Part shown: piece by piece, positions 1-11,790 of the stretch
How positions within the stretch are numbered: position 1 is the stretch's first letter
How the letters are laid out: each line of letters starts with the position of its first letter
Assembly (NCBI GenBank): GCA_947000775.1
Contig: CAMQGK010000565.1
Location: forward strand, 11,016,001 to 11,080,000
Direction of reading: 5' to 3'
Origin: Pterois miles
Taxonomy: Eukaryota; Chordata; Actinopteri; Perciformes; Scorpaenidae
DNA length: 64,000 nucleotides
Program-made: the position numbers and the translations under genes
Notes under the pieces: generated by a model
Databases searched by the model: none
What the model was told of the DNA's origin: nothing
The model's input: the letters and a program-made list of their open reading frames with translations, nothing else

Positions 1-3000
1 TGGCTCTTCTCAGGTGCATCAAAACTGAAATATTTTAACAACTCTTTGATAGATTGCCGTGACATTTCTTACAGACCTTAATGACCTTCAGAGAATGAGT
101 CCTAATGATCTTGGTGATCCCCTGACTTTTCTCTTAGCACCAAAATGAGATTCACATTAGTGGTTTTGAGTGAAACATGTTAACTATTACATGGATTACC
201 ATGAAACCTGGTGCAGGTTTCCATGTTCCTCTCAAGATGAATTCTGATGACTTTCGTGACCTTTTCCTAAAACGTTTCCTGTAGCGTAATTGCTAGATCA
301 AAATATCAGTTTGTCAGTATCTGACGCTGAAGGGCCCCGATGTTTTTTTGTTTTTTTTTTGGTGCTTTCTTTCACCCTAAAAAACAAATCCAAGCAGCTC
401 TAAAGAATTCCTTCAGCAATGCCAGGAACTACAAACAGAAATATGAAAAAGGCTTCAAGCACAGTGGAGGACCAGACGTCTCAATCCTTCCAGCTGAGGG
501 TGTTGTCGAAGGAAAGCGTCACGGTCACAGATTAGATCCAGGATCCATCCGGTCCAGGATAAGAAGCCGATGTGGTTTGATGTTTAGTTCATACTTTGCT
601 GCTCAGCGTTTCCTCCGCAGCTGCAGGTCTGAATTACTCCTCAGTCTAACTAAAGGAAGTTAACATTCTTTGTAAATGAGACACTGACGGCTGATTTTGA
701 CTGATTCCCTGCGACCCGTTTTAAAACAGGCTCAAATTAAACAGCTTATCTTTTCTCTGCATTATCGGCTCTGAAGGTTCCACTTGTCTCTTTGGCTTCG
801 GGCCACTTTCCATCAGAGCTGTTTTATCTCCCATTGTCATTTTAGACGCCTCTGCTCATCACAGATTGGTGAAACGAGGCTCTGTTTTCTGCCCAGTAAG
901 CAAACCTCATTCAATTTTCACCCTGCTTTCATCTCCTCTCGGAGGCTCGCTGAAGTTTAACCGACGACGTGTTGGCTGATCTGCTCGGTGTGAAGCTCTC
1001 AGCAGCACCGATGTTAACAGGATGTTAACACGATGTTAACACGAGTCACTTTCGCCTCCATCAACTCATAAAGTTTCTTCCCCTTTTATAATTATAAACA
1101 TATCCCAGTTAAGAGTCCTGGCGAGGAGGCCGTCTGACACGCCGCCTCCTGCCGGCCACAGCTCTCCGGAGGACTGAGACATGATTGAAATGCAGTTTCA
1201 GGATGTTTTGGAGGTGCATAGCTGTTTTCACCTCAACCCCCAGCACCGACACAGCACTGGGCTGCACTGTGATCTGTTTATTTCTCAAACAGGACGGAGG
1301 CCAAACACTAAATGAAAACCCTCAGTTAGCTAATGCAACAAGTTGGGCTAGCTAACTACAGCTAACTAGCTAACCAACTAGAAAGACAAACTGATGGATA
1401 AACCGATATACCAGTTTGCTGCTCAGACTCAAATGAGCATGAACGCTCCTGCAGCTTGGAGGATGACCTTTGACCTGTAGCTTCTACTGTAGTCATGCGT
1501 CATATTCCCATTTTAGCAACAACCTTCTGTCTTGTCAAAAAAAATTGGCTAACAGTGTGGCCAATCATCTTAGTCAGGAAATGACTCATACGAATATGAA
1601 ATATAGTAATGCCAAAATACACAAGACACTGAACCCCAATAGCTTTCTAAATATAATTTGCTTTGGATTAATCATCTCTTCCAAATCAGTGTGAAGCAGT
1701 TATGCTACAATTAAAACATACAGTATTGTGGGTGTTTTACTTACCACGGTGTTTGTTAATGGAGCTGAAGGACCAAAGGAGTGGGTATGCAGGGTAGGTC
1801 GGAGGAAGAAGCTGCAACTTCCAATATTACCATGCTATTTATGAAGCCAGGAAAATCCTTAGTATGCCCCAATACACAGTAAGTCAAATGGAAGCGTAGT
1901 ATGCTAAAAATACCAGGATATCCATTACATCGGAGTCTGAGATGGTGGATAATGAAATAACAGAACTCGAAAATCCTCCTGAAAGCCACTGGTGTGGCGA
2001 CATTTTGACTTCCTGGTAGGGATGTTAATATGAACCGATAACCAACATTAAGCATTTTAACCAAGTAACGCTGTTAATCAGTTAAAGGATTTAAAGAAAT
2101 ATTAATAATAATTAAAAAGCTGAGAAACACTCAGAGGAGCGTCTCATCACTTTAAGGAGAACAGCTGGTCCACCTTAAGAGAGAGCCGGCTCAGATACAG
2201 GAAGTAGCTCTGGACTTGCAGCTGAGCAGTTGCAGCTTGTAGCCTCAACAAACTGTACACACTGTCTGCTACAGCTACGTTCACACACCAACCCACATAC
2301 CGCCACCTTCACACGGTCTGACGGAAACTCGCTGAAGTTACGCTACAGCGTGCACGAAGACACCGGCAACGCTAGCAGCTGCTAACGTAGCACAAGCGCA
2401 CTGGTTGTCGGACAATCGCTGTCGTTAATCCGGACAGACACACAGCTGACAACCTGCTAAACTAAACTAAATGTCCGCGACACTACACGCCACACTTTAA
2501 AGTACATTTTGAGCAGATTAAAAAACGTGTGATTATTTTACGCTAAACAGCAAGTATCACCAATAATGTGATTCATCACAATTAAATATTGTAATCAACA
2601 GCCCAAATGTTTGTTTTCTCATGTACGCATACTTCAAAAGTTAACCCCGATTTAACTTGATATTTAGAAACTGTGCTCCTATTATTAGCAGCTTTTGTAA
2701 TTTCCATATCATGATGTGGATTATTGTTGGGAAAGGATGTCCTTATATCTTTCCAGCCACAAAGACACAATAGATTGAAACCATGTGAGACTTCACTTCA
2801 GTACAGTGAGGCTGATCTCAGAGCAGCATCTAGAGGACATCATCCAAGAAAGTGAATAAATGTGATTGAACATCTGTGTTCTGTAATTTGTCGAGAGGCG
2901 TGGAAGTGGTTGAACCGCTACTCTCGGACCCTCATTCCTGATTGGCTAATTACTGTCGTCTATTACCACCTAAGCTGCTAATTGGTTAATCAGTACACGA

Positions 3001-3148
3001 CTGAGCCCCCATTAAGTCCTTCTTCGCAGTAGACCTCTCCTGCTGTGTCTCTACTTCACCTTCTGATTGGTCTGTTGATTCTGCAGCTCTCTGATTGGTT
3101 GACTGATGAAAAGCTTCATGTTTTTGTTTTTTTTTCACTCTCTCTCAG
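1..3148 (+). other. cadps2: cadps2 intron upstream of first visible exon (3' part)
   Basis: No coding exon is recognisable here. A triplet of GATGTTAACA-like units lies at about 1010-1045. A run rich in GCTAAC/GTTAGC sits at 1325-1380. At 2018-2592 a block beginning with GGGATGTTAATATGAACCGA looks like an old interspersed repeat, but I cannot name it. The acceptor at 3148 is preceded by a T-rich tract at about 3119-3146. The preceding CADPS2 exon, which in relatives ends in NACQ, is not present. Confidence 0.7.
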
Positions 3149-3229
3149 CTGGACAACGTGGACGAGCAGGCGGCTCAGATCCGCAGAGAGCTGGACGGGA
3201 GGTTACAGCTGGCCGAGAAGGTTGCCAGG
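3149..3229 (+). CDS. cadps2: cadps2 exon (window exon 1): pre-C2 segment
   Basis: 81 nt, 27 codons, phase 0 at both ends, flanked by a CTCTCTCAG acceptor and an AGG|GTGAGA donor. It reads LDNVDEQAAQIRRELDGRL then QLAEKVAR, the signature helix before the C2 domain in CAPS proteins, which follows the NACQ end of the previous exon in relatives. It is highly charged and amphipathic with no membrane character. No ATG start belongs here: it is an internal exon. The 27-codon length fits the CADPS/CADPS2 exon as I remember it. Its 3' end joins the ERRYPKF start of the next exon. Confidence 0.9.
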
Positions 3230-4771
3230 GTGAGAAACACACATCGCGTCATGATGATATAAAACCAGTGGGCTACCTCCAGGTCTGAGACGTGAGGCCG
3301 ATGCTGAAGTGTCTTAAACCTGCATTCTTTCTAACAGCCAGCAGGGGGCGACTCCTCTGATTGTATAGAAGTCTATGAGAAAATGAGCCTGCTTCTCGAT
3401 TTATTAATTTATTTATAAGCATTGTGAACATGAGTTTATGGTCTCAATCACTAATTTCAAGCCTTCGTCAACACAGCATGATGTTCATTTAGTAAATTAT
3501 TGTTTCTCTCTTACAACTTTAACCCTTTCACAGTGTGTTTTCATCTCATCAAAGTTAATTATAACCTTTTTGGTTGCCTAAAAGCATCTGTGCTTAGCTT
3601 CAGCCTCTCATGTCACTTCTGTTTGCAAAAAATCAAGATGGCGACGGCCAAAATGCCAAATTTTGGGCTTCAAAATGGAAGTCCACAAACAGTGGGTGAC
3701 GTCACGGTGACTAAGTCCACTTCTTATATACAGCCTATGTATAAGAGCAAGATCATGTTTAAAGCTGCTCTATTGAATATTTTTATTTGGACAGTGTTTC
3801 TGTATTAAGGCGTCTTTATCCTCTTTAAGCTCCTAGTTTTGGTTTTATTTTACTGTTTGGTTCAGTCTCAAAGTCTGTTTTCAGTAAAACTCTTCTCTAC
3901 CTGCCTGGCAGCAAACAGCAGACCGACACAGTTATCTGGTGAAGAAGGTCAAACATCTAACAGCTGAACACACAGATATTTGTCCAGGGAGCTGGTGAAG
4001 TGGAAGTAGGCGGCTGTTCATATAATATATCAAATGTTTGTGTCTGTGCTCGTTCTGCAGTAGATACAATAAAATCAATGAATGCAGCTTTAAAGTATGA
4101 GGCTATTTTTGTCAGGGCGGCAGAGGGCCAGCTCTACAAATGTTCCAACACTCATCTCCGCCAATTAAAAGATCTTCTTCAGCACATGAAGAAAATCACA
4201 ACTGGCTCTTTGTCACGTACAGGAGAATCAAAAAGAACAACTGAAACCTGTTTTCTGTTTGTCACAGCATGCAGCCGTTAAAGTGAAACTCTGACAGGGA
4301 TGTTTTAAGTCAGTGTCTCATGTTGGTGAACCAAGCTGTAGATGAAGCAAAGTTCAGGGCTGGGCGATAAATCTGATAATGGATCATCTTTCAATGGAAT
4401 CATATTGGGATAACATCATACTGTATATTTAGATATTATGATTTGTTATATATGATTGTGCCTAAATTGACAAGCACATACTAAGTGAAATTTCTCAGAA
4501 AATCTGATCATTTTGCACTAAAGTTCTTAATTAAATGAGAAAATACTCTGTAACTTTCATTTGTGAAGTATTTAATTCACAGAGGTGATACACAAATAGG
4601 GTTTCAGTCGTTATTTCATGAAATTGTGAAATATGTCGTTGTCCTGACATGGAATGGCCTATGTTGTGATAGAAGATTTTGGCCATATGGCTCAGCCTTT
4701 TTTTTTTGTGATGCTTTCATATATGAACCAAATAAATTGATTTGAAGTAAATCAGACTGTCCGACCTGCAG
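3230..4771 (+). other. cadps2: cadps2 intron between exons at 3149 and 4772
   Basis: Non-coding. It contains an interspersed teleost repeat at 3336-3760 (listed separately). At about 4354 a GGGCTGGGCGATAAATCTG start marks the end of another AT-rich repeat reaching roughly 4500. Nothing else coding is seen. Confidence 0.7.
3336..3760 (+). repeat. Interspersed teleost repeat with a CRE-like motif, copy 1
   Basis: The block starts near CAGCAGGGGGCGACTCCTC and ends at CTTCTTATATACAGCCTATG. An inverted copy lies at 37431-37915, sharing the TATAGAAGTCTATGAGAAAATGA stretch (read in pieces), the ATGAGTTTATGGTCTCAATCACTA stretch, and the GGGTGACGTCACGGTGACTA end. A full palindromic CRE, TGACGTCA, lies near 3698-3705. 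I recognise this as a common fish repeat but cannot assign its class. Confidence 0.75.
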
Positions 4772-5005
4772 GAGAGGAGATACCCAAAGTTTGTCTCTGC
4801 TGACATGGAGCCTCTCTACGTGGAGGAGCTGCGTTCGTCCGTCAACCTGCTCATGGCCAACCTGGAGAGTCTGCCGGTGTCCAAAGGAGGTCCGGACTTC
4901 AAGCAGAAGCTCAAACGCTCCTCCATGAACAACTCCTTCCTGGACATGGGAGACGAGGGAGACATCCTGTCCAAGTCTGACGTCGTGCTGTCCTTCACTC
5001 TGGAG
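4772..5005 (+). CDS. cadps2: cadps2 exon (window exon 2): pre-C2 region into the C2 domain
   Basis: 234 nt, 78 codons, phase 0 at both ends, acceptor CCGACCTGCAG and donor GAG|GTGTGT. It begins ERRYPKF and includes LYVEELRSSVNLLMANLESL, then a variable SKGGPDFKQKLKRSSMNN linker, and ends SKSDVVLSFTLE, the first strand of the C2 domain. The KLKRS linker and acidic MGDEGD patch match the CAPS family layout. An ATG at 4805 lies inside the exon and is not a start. The family role of this segment is protein-protein contact before the lipid-binding modules; that assignment is family knowledge, not visible here. Confidence 0.93.
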
Positions 5006-5868
5006 GTGTGTGAGCTCATCTCATCACTGCTGAAACTGGTGTATTATTTCACTACATGAGCCAGTTCATGTAGTTTCCTTGTTAAGAACAAAATACAAGA
5101 GACCATGAGGCAGAAAGTTTAACAGTTATTGAGCATTATTGATATTATATAATTATTGATTTATATATACACACACACACACACACACACTGAAAAAACT
5201 GGTTTGGAGGTCGATTACCATGGCAACAGTCGAAGCTTCATACATATGTTATTTATGAAATAAACTGTATAAAATGAGGTTTCGAAGGTTAAACATCGGA
5301 CAAGCAGATATTTAAAGATGTCACCTAAATTTTCTTTTTTTGATATTGTATAGACAGTATGATTAATAGAGTTGTTCCGTACCGATATCGGAAATGAGCA
5401 TATATACGTTTTTTTCACCGATCCATTATCACTTTACCTTATCATTTATCAGCTCATTTACGTCACACAGGAACAACAGCACACGTCACTTGCTAACCGA
5501 TGTCTACATCCGACCCGATTACTACTCTGCAGGTGCAATTCTCAGCAGAGAGGAGAACATAGTGAGAGGGCTCACTCCTCAGATACTTTCATCATCAGCT
5601 CTGGAAAAACGATAGCAGTTGAGTTGCACCTGCTCAGTCCTGATCAGGCAGGTGTTAGCGGACAGTGTAGTGTTAGCCAAAGCTAAAAAATATCACCAAT
5701 TCGGCAATATTTCACACAGGAAAATAACATGAGTAAAACGATGTGTTTTTACCAGACTGGTTTGGGATTAATACTCAGAAAAGGTATCGGGAAGGAAAAT
5801 ATGGTATAGGAACTGTAAATATTTCTTGTGGAAGTAATTGACACAAGTACCTCTGCTGGTGTTTCCAG
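5006..5868 (+). other. cadps2: cadps2 intron between exons at 4772 and 5869
   Basis: Non-coding. It holds a short (AC)n at 5169-5190 and a probable DNA-transposon-like block at about 5365-5812, which has GTACCGATATCGG at its left end and AAAAGGTATCGGGAAGG near its right. The rest is unremarkable AT-rich intron. Confidence 0.65.
5365..5812. repeat. Candidate interspersed repeat with GATATCGG/GGTATCGG ends
   Basis: The left end carries TTCCGTACCGATATCGG and the right end AAAGGTATCGGGAAGG, opposed CGATA-type motifs of the kind found at the ends of a fish element often written as containing 'CCGATATCGG'. A similar GGCCGATACCTGGG motif occurs at about 27028-27046. The match is limited and the class is unknown. 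Confidence 0.4.
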
Positions 5869-5990
5869 ATTGTGATCGTGGAGGTCCAGGGTCTGAAGTC
5901 TGTGGCTCCAAACCGGATTGTTTACTGCACCATGGAGGTGGAGGGAGGAGAGAAACTGCAGACAGACCAGGCCGAAGCCTCCAGACCACA
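5869..5990 (+). CDS. cadps2: cadps2 exon (window exon 3): C2 domain, first half
   Basis: 122 nt, starts phase 0 and ends with two bases (CA) of a split Gln codon, acceptor GTTTCCAG and donor CA|GTGAGT. It encodes IVIVEVQGLKSVAPNR then IVYCTMEVEGGEKLQTDQAE and ASRP, the core beta strands of the C2 domain. SVAPNR rather than SLAPNR is one of the CADPS2-type residues. As recalled, CAPS C2 domains lack the full set of aspartates that coordinate calcium in synaptotagmin-type C2 domains; none of the expected DxD loop motifs is obvious here. Confidence 0.93.
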
Positions 5991-6499
5991 GTGAGTTCTA
6001 CTTCCTGTTCCTCCTCCGCTAGTCAGCGTCTCAGTCAGACCACAAACACAATAAACATCTGCAGTCTTACCTGTTGTCACGTAACATAGTAAAATCCTTT
6101 TGTATGTCGTCGCCTTAAACTGAGGTTAAAGGTGAGCACAGAGAAACTCTCCAACTTCACATTAATGTGATGACAAACTCTGCACGGCATCGTTCTGTAC
6201 AAGGAAGGTCATCACAGTGGAGTCACAACGAGAAAAACACATTTTTAAGTTGAGGCTGGCTTGAAACAAAGAGGCATGAACACCTTTGAATGGTACTTAA
6301 TGGTGTCTTACAGCTTAAAAATAGGGGTGGGAAGAAAAGTAGATTCACTTATGTATCAGGAGTTTCTTTTTTTTACAACTGTGAAATAGATTTTTTTAAT
6401 GCCAGAGTCAATATATTTGCTTCATTTGAGTCTATGTGGAGGTAGAAGGAAGTTACTACTATTGTTGTAGTCTGAGTCACATGACGTCATATCCCTTCA

Positions 6500-7330
6500 G
6501 TATCCGTCAACTAAAACACACCACAGCGAGCCAAAACAAGGAAGTAGAAAACGTTGGAGGGTCGGCGTGGATCCGACCTCCACCCTCCATGTTAAATCCA
6601 GCCTGGTAAACACTACACATCCAGTAAAGGAGGGAAACACTTTGGGTTTCACACATTACAGGAAAAGCAGAGCTAGACATCACGGCTAAAGCTGCACACT
6701 AACTCCGTCACTGTCAGGAAACGTTATCGTACGGTGGTAACGTGCGGTCCGGCCGGCCGTCGCTCTCGTCTCCGTGGTCCAACGGGCCGACGCTACGACT
6801 GTAGAGCGCCATATGCTGACATTTATGTTAAATGCATTCAAACGGCCCCGATGGAGCTGAACATGGATGGATAAAGAGAACGGAGCTGACGGAGAGCTAG
6901 AGACCACCTTGGAGAAGTTAGAGGAAGTAGACACCTGGGACTACGTCTGGTTTTCGAATTGTATATACATCTATGGAAATGCGATTTATTTGATTATATT
7001 CAGCAGAAGTATAAAACATTACTTGTCTTTTATAAATTTAAAAGAAAATACCACTAAGTTGTGAGGAAAATGTCTTTAATTCTTTTATTTTTAGGTTGCT
7101 GGAAAAATCGTACTAACTACTGCTATACTAACTAACTAATTCCTGACAGTGATCCTGATATATTTGACTTCAGGACATCTCTGACTACATGCAAGCTGAA
7201 AATCAAACATTTTACTGTATTGATTTAGATATTTTTTCAAAGTTAAAATCCCTAGACATGTGTGATTTAACATTTTCTCAGTCTAGTGTTAAAAAGTTAC
7301 CAAAAATCGAATCTCATATCTAATATCGAA
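6500..7330 (+). repeat. Unidentified interspersed repeat, family R1, copy 1
   Basis: Near-identical, in opposite orientation, to 11165-11790, and its 3' half matches 8735-9040. Shared landmarks are CAGCGAGCC, GGAGGGTCGG/CAG, AGAGCTAGACATCACGGCT, GACTGTAGAGCGCCATAT, GGAGCTGACGGAGAGCTAG and the terminal TCTAGTGTTAAAAAGTTA. An ATG at 6867 opens MDKENGADGELETTLEKLEE, which is conserved in copy 2. It could be the start of a transposase or another element protein, but I do not recognise it. Confidence 0.75.
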
Positions 7331-8159
7331 TCGCAATACTTAAAAAATGCAGTACATATCGAATCAGGTATCATAGTGTATGTATGTGGAAAAGTAAACA
7401 GTCTGAGTAAGAATCTGACAAGGTATCTGATATAATCATATTCAGTACTTACAAGTAAACAAAACTTAGTAGCATGGTGACGCCTGCTTTTCCTCCGGTT
7501 CCTGTAATTAATACTTGCTATCATGTGACCAAAGCTTTTCATTTACTGACCACAAGATGTTAATCAACAGATTATGCTGTCAAAACAAATTGACTCTGAT
7601 CCTGAGTTTTGGATTAACATTATATTCTGGCTGTTGATTTTAAAGTAATCAAACCTGTGACTGTACCTTCTGATGCAGCCTGGCTGCAGCTTAATATGGT
7701 GCTGCTGGTTTACAGCATAAATACACCTTAAAACGAAATTTATTTTCTGTGGTTTTGAGGGTATGCAGTGATATGTAGTGCGGTCTGTGGACGTGTGGTA
7801 GAGAGCTCAGAGGTTGTAATGCCTGTCGGTACTATAGAGACATGAGCAGATACTCAGTTTACAGCCTGCTGAGCCTTCACTCTTGACTCCTAATTGGATT
7901 ATAGTCTGCACTTTTGAAGATGAAATGAACATGCAGACCTCGGTGAAAAGCCTCCTTGACGCACTTACCTGAAACTGACCCGCAGCTTTGAAATGCAAAC
8001 AGCAGAAGACGAGCTGCACGTTTTGTGCAACCAGGGAAGAGTGACCCTTGCGATCGCTCGCCCTGAGCGACGTTTCTCATCCTCCAGTAAAGGCTGATGC
8101 AGCGAGACGACGAGGCTGTTATGTAACAGTGATGCTCCTCACCATCACATACAAAATAT

Positions 8160-8161
<2 letters not shown>

Positions 8162-8209
<48 letters not shown>
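8162..8209. repeat. (AC)n dinucleotide microsatellite
   Basis: An uninterrupted run of about 24 AC repeats. It is the source of the spurious poly-(CV) minus-strand reading frames across this position. Confidence 0.97.
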
Positions 8210-8211
<2 letters not shown>

Positions 8212-8639
8212 GTTTCTGGCGGAAAGCCCAGCTGAGCTCAAACCCCTCACAGGCCCATGATGTGTTTCATCATGGAGTCTCACCTGGGGCTCTGCAGGAA
8301 GGAGGTTTATGAGCTGGTCTGGTCTGTAGCCAAACATGCGCCCCCATGAGGCCAGAAAAAGAAAGACGTGGATAGATGAAATATAAAGTTTGTCCTGAGG
8401 GTGACGCCAGAGGAAAGGTGGTGTTGGGTTTATCCTCTGCAGGATGGACTGGATGGAGCTCAGCTCTGCAGTGAAGCTTTAACTGGTAAACAGTCCTGCT
8501 ATCGTCCCGTCACAGTTCTAACAGGCTTCCACTGACCTTAGTGCTGTCAGTGATGATTGTCATCACATGACTGTCAATGATTAATAGATAATTAATCAGA
8601 CATTTTTATCTGCTCAAAATGTACCTCAAAGGGAGATTT

Positions 8640-8732
8640 GTCACTGCCCCCCCTGGGGATCAATACAGTACTATCTTATCTTATCTTATCTGGGGATCAG
8701 TAAAGTACTTTCTTATCTTATCTTATCTTGTT
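8640..8732 (+). repeat. Tandem retroelement 3' tails with TATCT repeats
   Basis: Two successive copies of GGGGATCARTAMAGTA followed by (CTTAT)n. This is the typical end of truncated fish LINE/SINE copies with a short tandem tail. Similar tails are at 11110-11157, 43567-43592, 49290-49345 and 51000-51050. Confidence 0.6.
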
Positions 8733-8734
8733 TA

Positions 8735-9040
8735 ATACTTAGAGGAAGTAGACACCTGGTACTACATCTGGTTTCCAAAATAAAATGTTAACAAAGGGAA
8801 TTGTATACACAAAATACATCTATGGAAATAAGATTGATTGGCAGCAGAAGTATAAACTATTACATGTCCCTTATAAATTAAATAGAAAATTCCAATAATC
8901 TGTGAGGGAAATGTCTTTATTCTTTGATTTTTGGGTTGCAGAAATTTTGGGTTGCTGAAAAAAATGTATGAAATAAAATAAAAGTCCCTAGAAGTGTGTG
9001 ATTCCACTCTTCCCATGGTCTAGTGTTAAAAAGTTAAAAT
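8735..9040 (+). repeat. Unidentified interspersed repeat, family R1, truncated copy
   Basis: Matches the 3' half of the copy at 6500-7330. It begins at AGAGGAAGTAGACACCTGG, continues through CATCTATGGAAATA and CAGCAGAAGTATAAA, and ends at GGTCTAGTGTTAAAAAGTTA. It abuts the TATCT tail upstream, so the 5' part was lost or never inserted. Confidence 0.65.
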
Positions 9041-9077
9041 ATCTATTTGCAGTACTAGTACAACTACAATACATGTG

Positions 9078-9291
9078 GAAGAAGAAGAAGAAACCTTTAT
9101 TTGTCATATACATACAAGTACATACATGAAATTTGACCTGCATTTAAACCGCTGTAGCGCCTGGGGAGCAACTTGGGGTTCAGTGTCTCGCTCAGGGACA
9201 CTCGGACTTGCAGACTGTAGGACACGGGGATCAAACCGCCGACCTTGTGGTTAAAGGATGACCGGCTCTACTGATGGAGCTCCAGCCCCCC
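9078..9291 (-). mobile_element. tRNA-derived SINE, minus strand
   Basis: Read on the minus strand it starts GGGGGCTGGAGCTCC. It has an A-box-like TAGAGCCGGTCATCC and a B-box-like GGTTTGATCCC, then a body containing CCTGAGCGAGACACTGAACC, and ends AATAAAGG followed by (TTC)n. A Pol III promoter head plus a simple 3' tail is diagnostic of a tRNA SINE. It does not fold as an intact tRNA, so it is not a tRNA gene. Confidence 0.8.
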
Positions 9292-9759
9292 ACATATTGT
9301 AATGATATCAAACGGTGAGATAAGTAATCAGTGATGTCGCGTCATTACAATGTTCACTTCTCAGGAACATTTTCCCGCCTCACATCCCTCCTTCTACACT
9401 AATTATTTGCCTCTGTCTCCTCTCATTGTTCCCTCCTGTTTTCCTACGAGACCCAGGGCATTAATATTAAACAAACCATTTTTTCTGATGGTGCTAAACA
9501 ACATACAATGACATGAGTTATTACAGTATTAATATTTAAATACTGTTGTGCAACCATAAAGCTACGCAGAGGCAATGGAAGAATAATCTATGATGGAAAT
9601 AACAGTTTCACAGTACAGTGAAAGACAAACGAGGCATCCTGAGTGCAATGTCTGAACTGTAAAAGTGAAATACATCACTCAAAAATACGGAAACCTCGCT
9701 CTGAGCAACAGGTCTGTGTGAAAAGCTTCATTGTCTGCTAAAAAATGACAAATCGTTTT

Positions 9760-10260
9760 ATTTTCTTTGCCATGGCGTCGCGGCCTGCTAGTGACTGATC
9801 ATCACTCAGGGCTGCACATTGCTGGTGGCGGCGGCCGTCGGACAGTCGGGGTCCGTTCGGTAATGAGGCTGCCCTTTCACATGCTCCGGCTACCGTTGGA
9901 GACTTATTTTATCCTGACAGCCCCTCTGCCCGCCAGAATCACCAAACACAGCCAATTAGAGGAGCCCACGGTCACTTGACGACCCCGTTGGTCAACAGGG
10001 ATCCTGTGCTGTATCCCGGCTTCACTGCGGCTCCTGTAACCTTCACTGTAATTAGCCTGCAGCGCACATCCACATCCCTCATCTTCAATAACACCCTGCA
10101 CACTTAATGACATCATAGTTAACTATAATTACACAGACAACGTGATTAGCTGTGATTACACCGTCGTCCAAGTGCTGTGATGACTCCTGCCGTCGTAGCG
10201 TAGCGCCTCTTTAATCACTGAGGACCTTTTCATTCGTAATACCCTTAATTACTCCCGAAT
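9760..10260. other. Non-repetitive block, candidate conserved non-coding element
   Basis: About 500 bp without matches elsewhere in the window, more GC-balanced than its surroundings. It is dotted with homeodomain-type cores (CCAATTAGAG, GTAATTAGCC, CTATAATTACAC, GTGATTAGC, CTTAATTACTCC) and a TGACATCA CRE-like site. No reading frame looks like an exon. Regulatory function is inference only. Confidence 0.3.
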
Positions 10261-11164
10261 GTCAAGCTCACATGGCTCACTTAAAGGACCAAAACACTGT
10301 TTCTTCATGTTTGGAAAATAATTATCAGCAGTATACTTGATTTGTACTAATCAGTTGTTTTTTCTTTAATTTCCCTCCAGTGTTGTTTCCATACGTAATG
10401 AAAATGAACTTGCAGCTACGCAGACGAGCACAACAGTTTTAATTCTGTTTGCGTTTCCTTGTAATTGGTTTGTTTAATTCCTGCACCGCCTGCTGCAGGA
10501 CTTCACACACAAAACTAATTCACCGTCAAGAAAATGAGGTGAAACTATTATAGAAATGCGATAATCTCAGTGTCATTTGGAGTGTACAGGGTTTAGGTTG
10601 TAAACAGATTTTGCCTCAGAGACAAAAACTAGCTGAGGATCAACAGGAAGACACATCTCACTCACAGTTAAAGGGACGATTAAAATTAAACGCTCATTTT
10701 CAAAAAAATATATACTGTCTTTGTAGATTTCATGCAATTAAATCAAAGTGTCAAAGCAACAAAAGGCAGCGTAATAACTGGACTGAGAATTATCAAAGTC
10801 AGTCTGTCAGTAGTAACGTATAAAATGAATGATAATTAAATTAAAAACTATGCAAACTGAATTTTAGAGAAAAAATGATTTTCAGTTGTGTGAAACTTAA
10901 TAATACATTTCCAAAGACCAGTCTGACTTCAGTCTGACAGCACACCACCTCAGTGGTCACACTATTATATTATTATCACACGCTTATTTTCAGAGAAAAT
11001 ATGAAAATATAGAGGTCTATATTGTACATCACGATATAGCCTAAAACTATTTATTATTAAGAAGCCATATTGCCCATTGCTAATATACTTTGAGAAGCAC
11101 AACCAGTGACAATGGTGGGACTAATAAAGGAATATCTTAGCTTATCTTATCTTGTCAATCATAC

Positions 11165-11790
11165 GCTTCTAGGGACTTTAGTTATAAAAAAAATATCAAA
11201 ATGAATTCAAAACAGATGTTTGATTTTCAGCATGTATGTGGTCAGAGATGTCCTGAAGTATATCAGTCATCCAATCAATCTTATTTCCATAGATCGGTTC
11301 TGTAGATCCACTTCCCTTTCTTAACACCTTATTTTGAAAACCAGATGTAGTCCCAGGTGTCTACTTCCTCTAACTCCTCCAAGGTGGTCTCTAGCTCTCC
11401 GTCAGCTCCGTTCTCTTTATCCATCCATGGTCAGCTCCATCGGGGCCGTTTGAATGCATTTAACATAAATGTCAGTATATGGCGCTCTACAGTCGTAGCG
11501 TCGGCCCGTCGGACCACGGAGACGAGAGCGACGGCCGGACCGCACGTTACCGCCGTACGATGACATTTCCTGTCTGTGACAGAGTTAGCGTGCAGCTTTA
11601 GCCGTGATGTCTAGCTCTGCTCTTCCCAAAGTGTTTCTATCATTTTCTGGATGTGAAGTGTTCACCACACTGGATTTAACATGGTGTGTCCACACTGACC
11701 CTCCAGCGTTTTCTACTTTGCCATTTCGGCTCGCTGCGGTTTGTTTTGGTTGGAGGATACAGAACGGGTTAGGGTTTACCTTACTCAATA
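11165..11790 (-). repeat. Unidentified interspersed repeat, family R1, copy 2 (inverted)
   Basis: The reverse complement of this interval aligns along nearly its whole length to 6500-7330, including the ATG of the MDKENGADGELETTLEELEE frame. Small indels separate the two, for example an extra GGCC at the CGTGCGGTCCGGCC stretch in copy 1. The frame runs into non-coding sequence after about 30 codons in both. Confidence 0.75.
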
